Origin: Amycolatopsis lexingtonensis
GTDB lineage: Bacteria > Actinomycetota > Actinomycetes > Mycobacteriales > Pseudonocardiaceae
Length of the DNA stretch: 64,000 nt
Direction of reading: 5' to 3'
Assembly (NCBI RefSeq): GCF_014873755.1
Contig: NZ_JADBEG010000001.1
Location: forward strand, 2,606,501 to 2,670,500
Shown piece by piece: positions 63,607 through 64,000 of the stretch. Made by a program: the position numbers and the translations under genes. The first letter of the stretch is position 1, and each line of letters starts with the position of its first letter. The notes beneath the pieces were generated by a model. It was not told where the DNA came from. It did not search any database and worked only from the letters and a program-made list of their open reading frames with translations.

Positions 63607-64000
63607 TCATGCGTGCGTCCGTCCATCCGGGCTCATGTCGTGCCCGGAATGGTCATGCAGCTTGAACCGGTCGATCGCTTCCTGCGCTCCCTCGGGGAGG
63701 CTGCCGTCGGCGTTGCGGACCAGGAACAGGCCCACCATCCCGCCGTCGGAGTGGGTCTGGACGTGGCAGTGGTACATCCACGCCCCCGGCCCGACGCCCT
63801 CGCCGGCGATCACCTGGAAGCCGAACGAGCTGCCGGGGTCGAGGTTCTTGTTGTCGACGATGGCAGCGTTGTCAGCGGCGCTGCTGAGCATCCCGGTGCG
63901 GGTGTCGGCCCAGCGGTGCGCGTGCAGGTGGAACGTGTGCGGCAGGCTGCCGTACCCGATGCAGACCCATTCGACGCGCTCGCCGAGGCGGGCCTCGAGG
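63607..64000 (-). CDS. Multicopper oxidase, C-terminal part (cut by window edge)
   Basis: The frame is open to base 64000. It carries the terminal copper motifs of multicopper oxidases: [10 protein letters not shown] and [15 protein letters not shown], which provide trinuclear and type 1 copper ligands. It ends in an acidic/His-rich tail ([11 protein letters not shown]). It precedes the 1315-aa protein by 11 bp and is likely the upstream gene of the same operon, together with the cupredoxin. Laccase-like or copper-detoxifying activity cannot be decided from this part. Confidence 0.88.
   Translation of the reverse strand, partial: LEARLGERVEWVCIGYGSLPHTFHLHAHRWADTRTGMLSSAADNAAIVDNKNLDPGSSFGFQVIAGEGVGPGAWMYHCHVQTHSDGGMVGLFLVRNADGSLPEGAQEAIDRFKLHDHSGHDMSPDGRTHA

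Overview
The window is very GC-rich, uses GTG starts freely and carries the end of a modular type I polyketide synthase, two large AfsR/SARP-type regulators and a DUF222/HNH gene with an actinobacterial LexA box. It is most likely from an actinomycete of the Pseudonocardiales (Amycolatopsis-like); that placement is inference. All family calls come from reading motifs and gene order, with no database search.

Region 1 (1-9.1 kb) is ordinary accessory DNA. It holds a PKS C-terminus (KR-ACP), a TIGR00027-type methyltransferase with a divergent TetR gene, a TetR/FAD-monooxygenase pair with a clear repeat operator, an orphan barstar and several small or unknown genes.

Region 2 (9.2-22.7 kb) is the most unusual part. 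It encodes a sigma-54 factor (21394-22659), a GAFTGA-containing AAA+ activator (14608-15819) and three near-identical -24/-12 promoters with consensus CTGGCCCGNNTCTTGC. One promoter precedes a lysozyme/esterase-YegP-activator operon. One precedes an operon for an acidic repeat protein, an HEAGH metallopeptidase, a 597-aa unknown and an amidohydrolase. The third precedes rpoN itself. Sigma-54 is generally regarded as missing from actinobacteria, so this looks like a small self-contained imported regulon.

Region 3 (22.8-32.4 kb) is a patchwork: a SRPBCC protein, a 2H phosphoesterase, a MOSC-reductase-ferredoxin fusion, an SOS-boxed HNH gene, an IS66 element with a frameshifted transposase, small genes, and a LysR/SDR/hydrolase group.

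Region 4 (32.4-50.4 kb, minus strand) is one 17-gene, tightly overlapping operon for a contractile injection system of the extracellular/phage-tail-like kind: sheath, putative tube, spike, PAAR-like tip, gp25, baseplate J, a large Afp12-position protein and a candidate PD-(D/E)XK nuclease. The last four genes (a Lys/Glu-rich coiled-coil protein, an unknown protein, a RimK-like ATP-grasp and a 2OG-Fe(II) oxygenase-like protein) resemble a peptide-modification cassette. A divergent SARP regulator (50545-53424) is separated from the operon by three GTCGACA heptamers spaced exactly 11 bp apart, the classic SARP-site geometry.

Region 5 (53.4-64 kb) has a paired palindromic repeat array, a coupled two-gene unit of unknown function, a small membrane protein, and a secreted copper/sugar-oxidation operon: a truncated multicopper oxidase, a 1315-aa ThuA/PQQ-dehydrogenase/PKD/DUF1080 protein and a cupredoxin with four OmpL47-like repeats. 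The last two share an unnamed module of about 77 residues.
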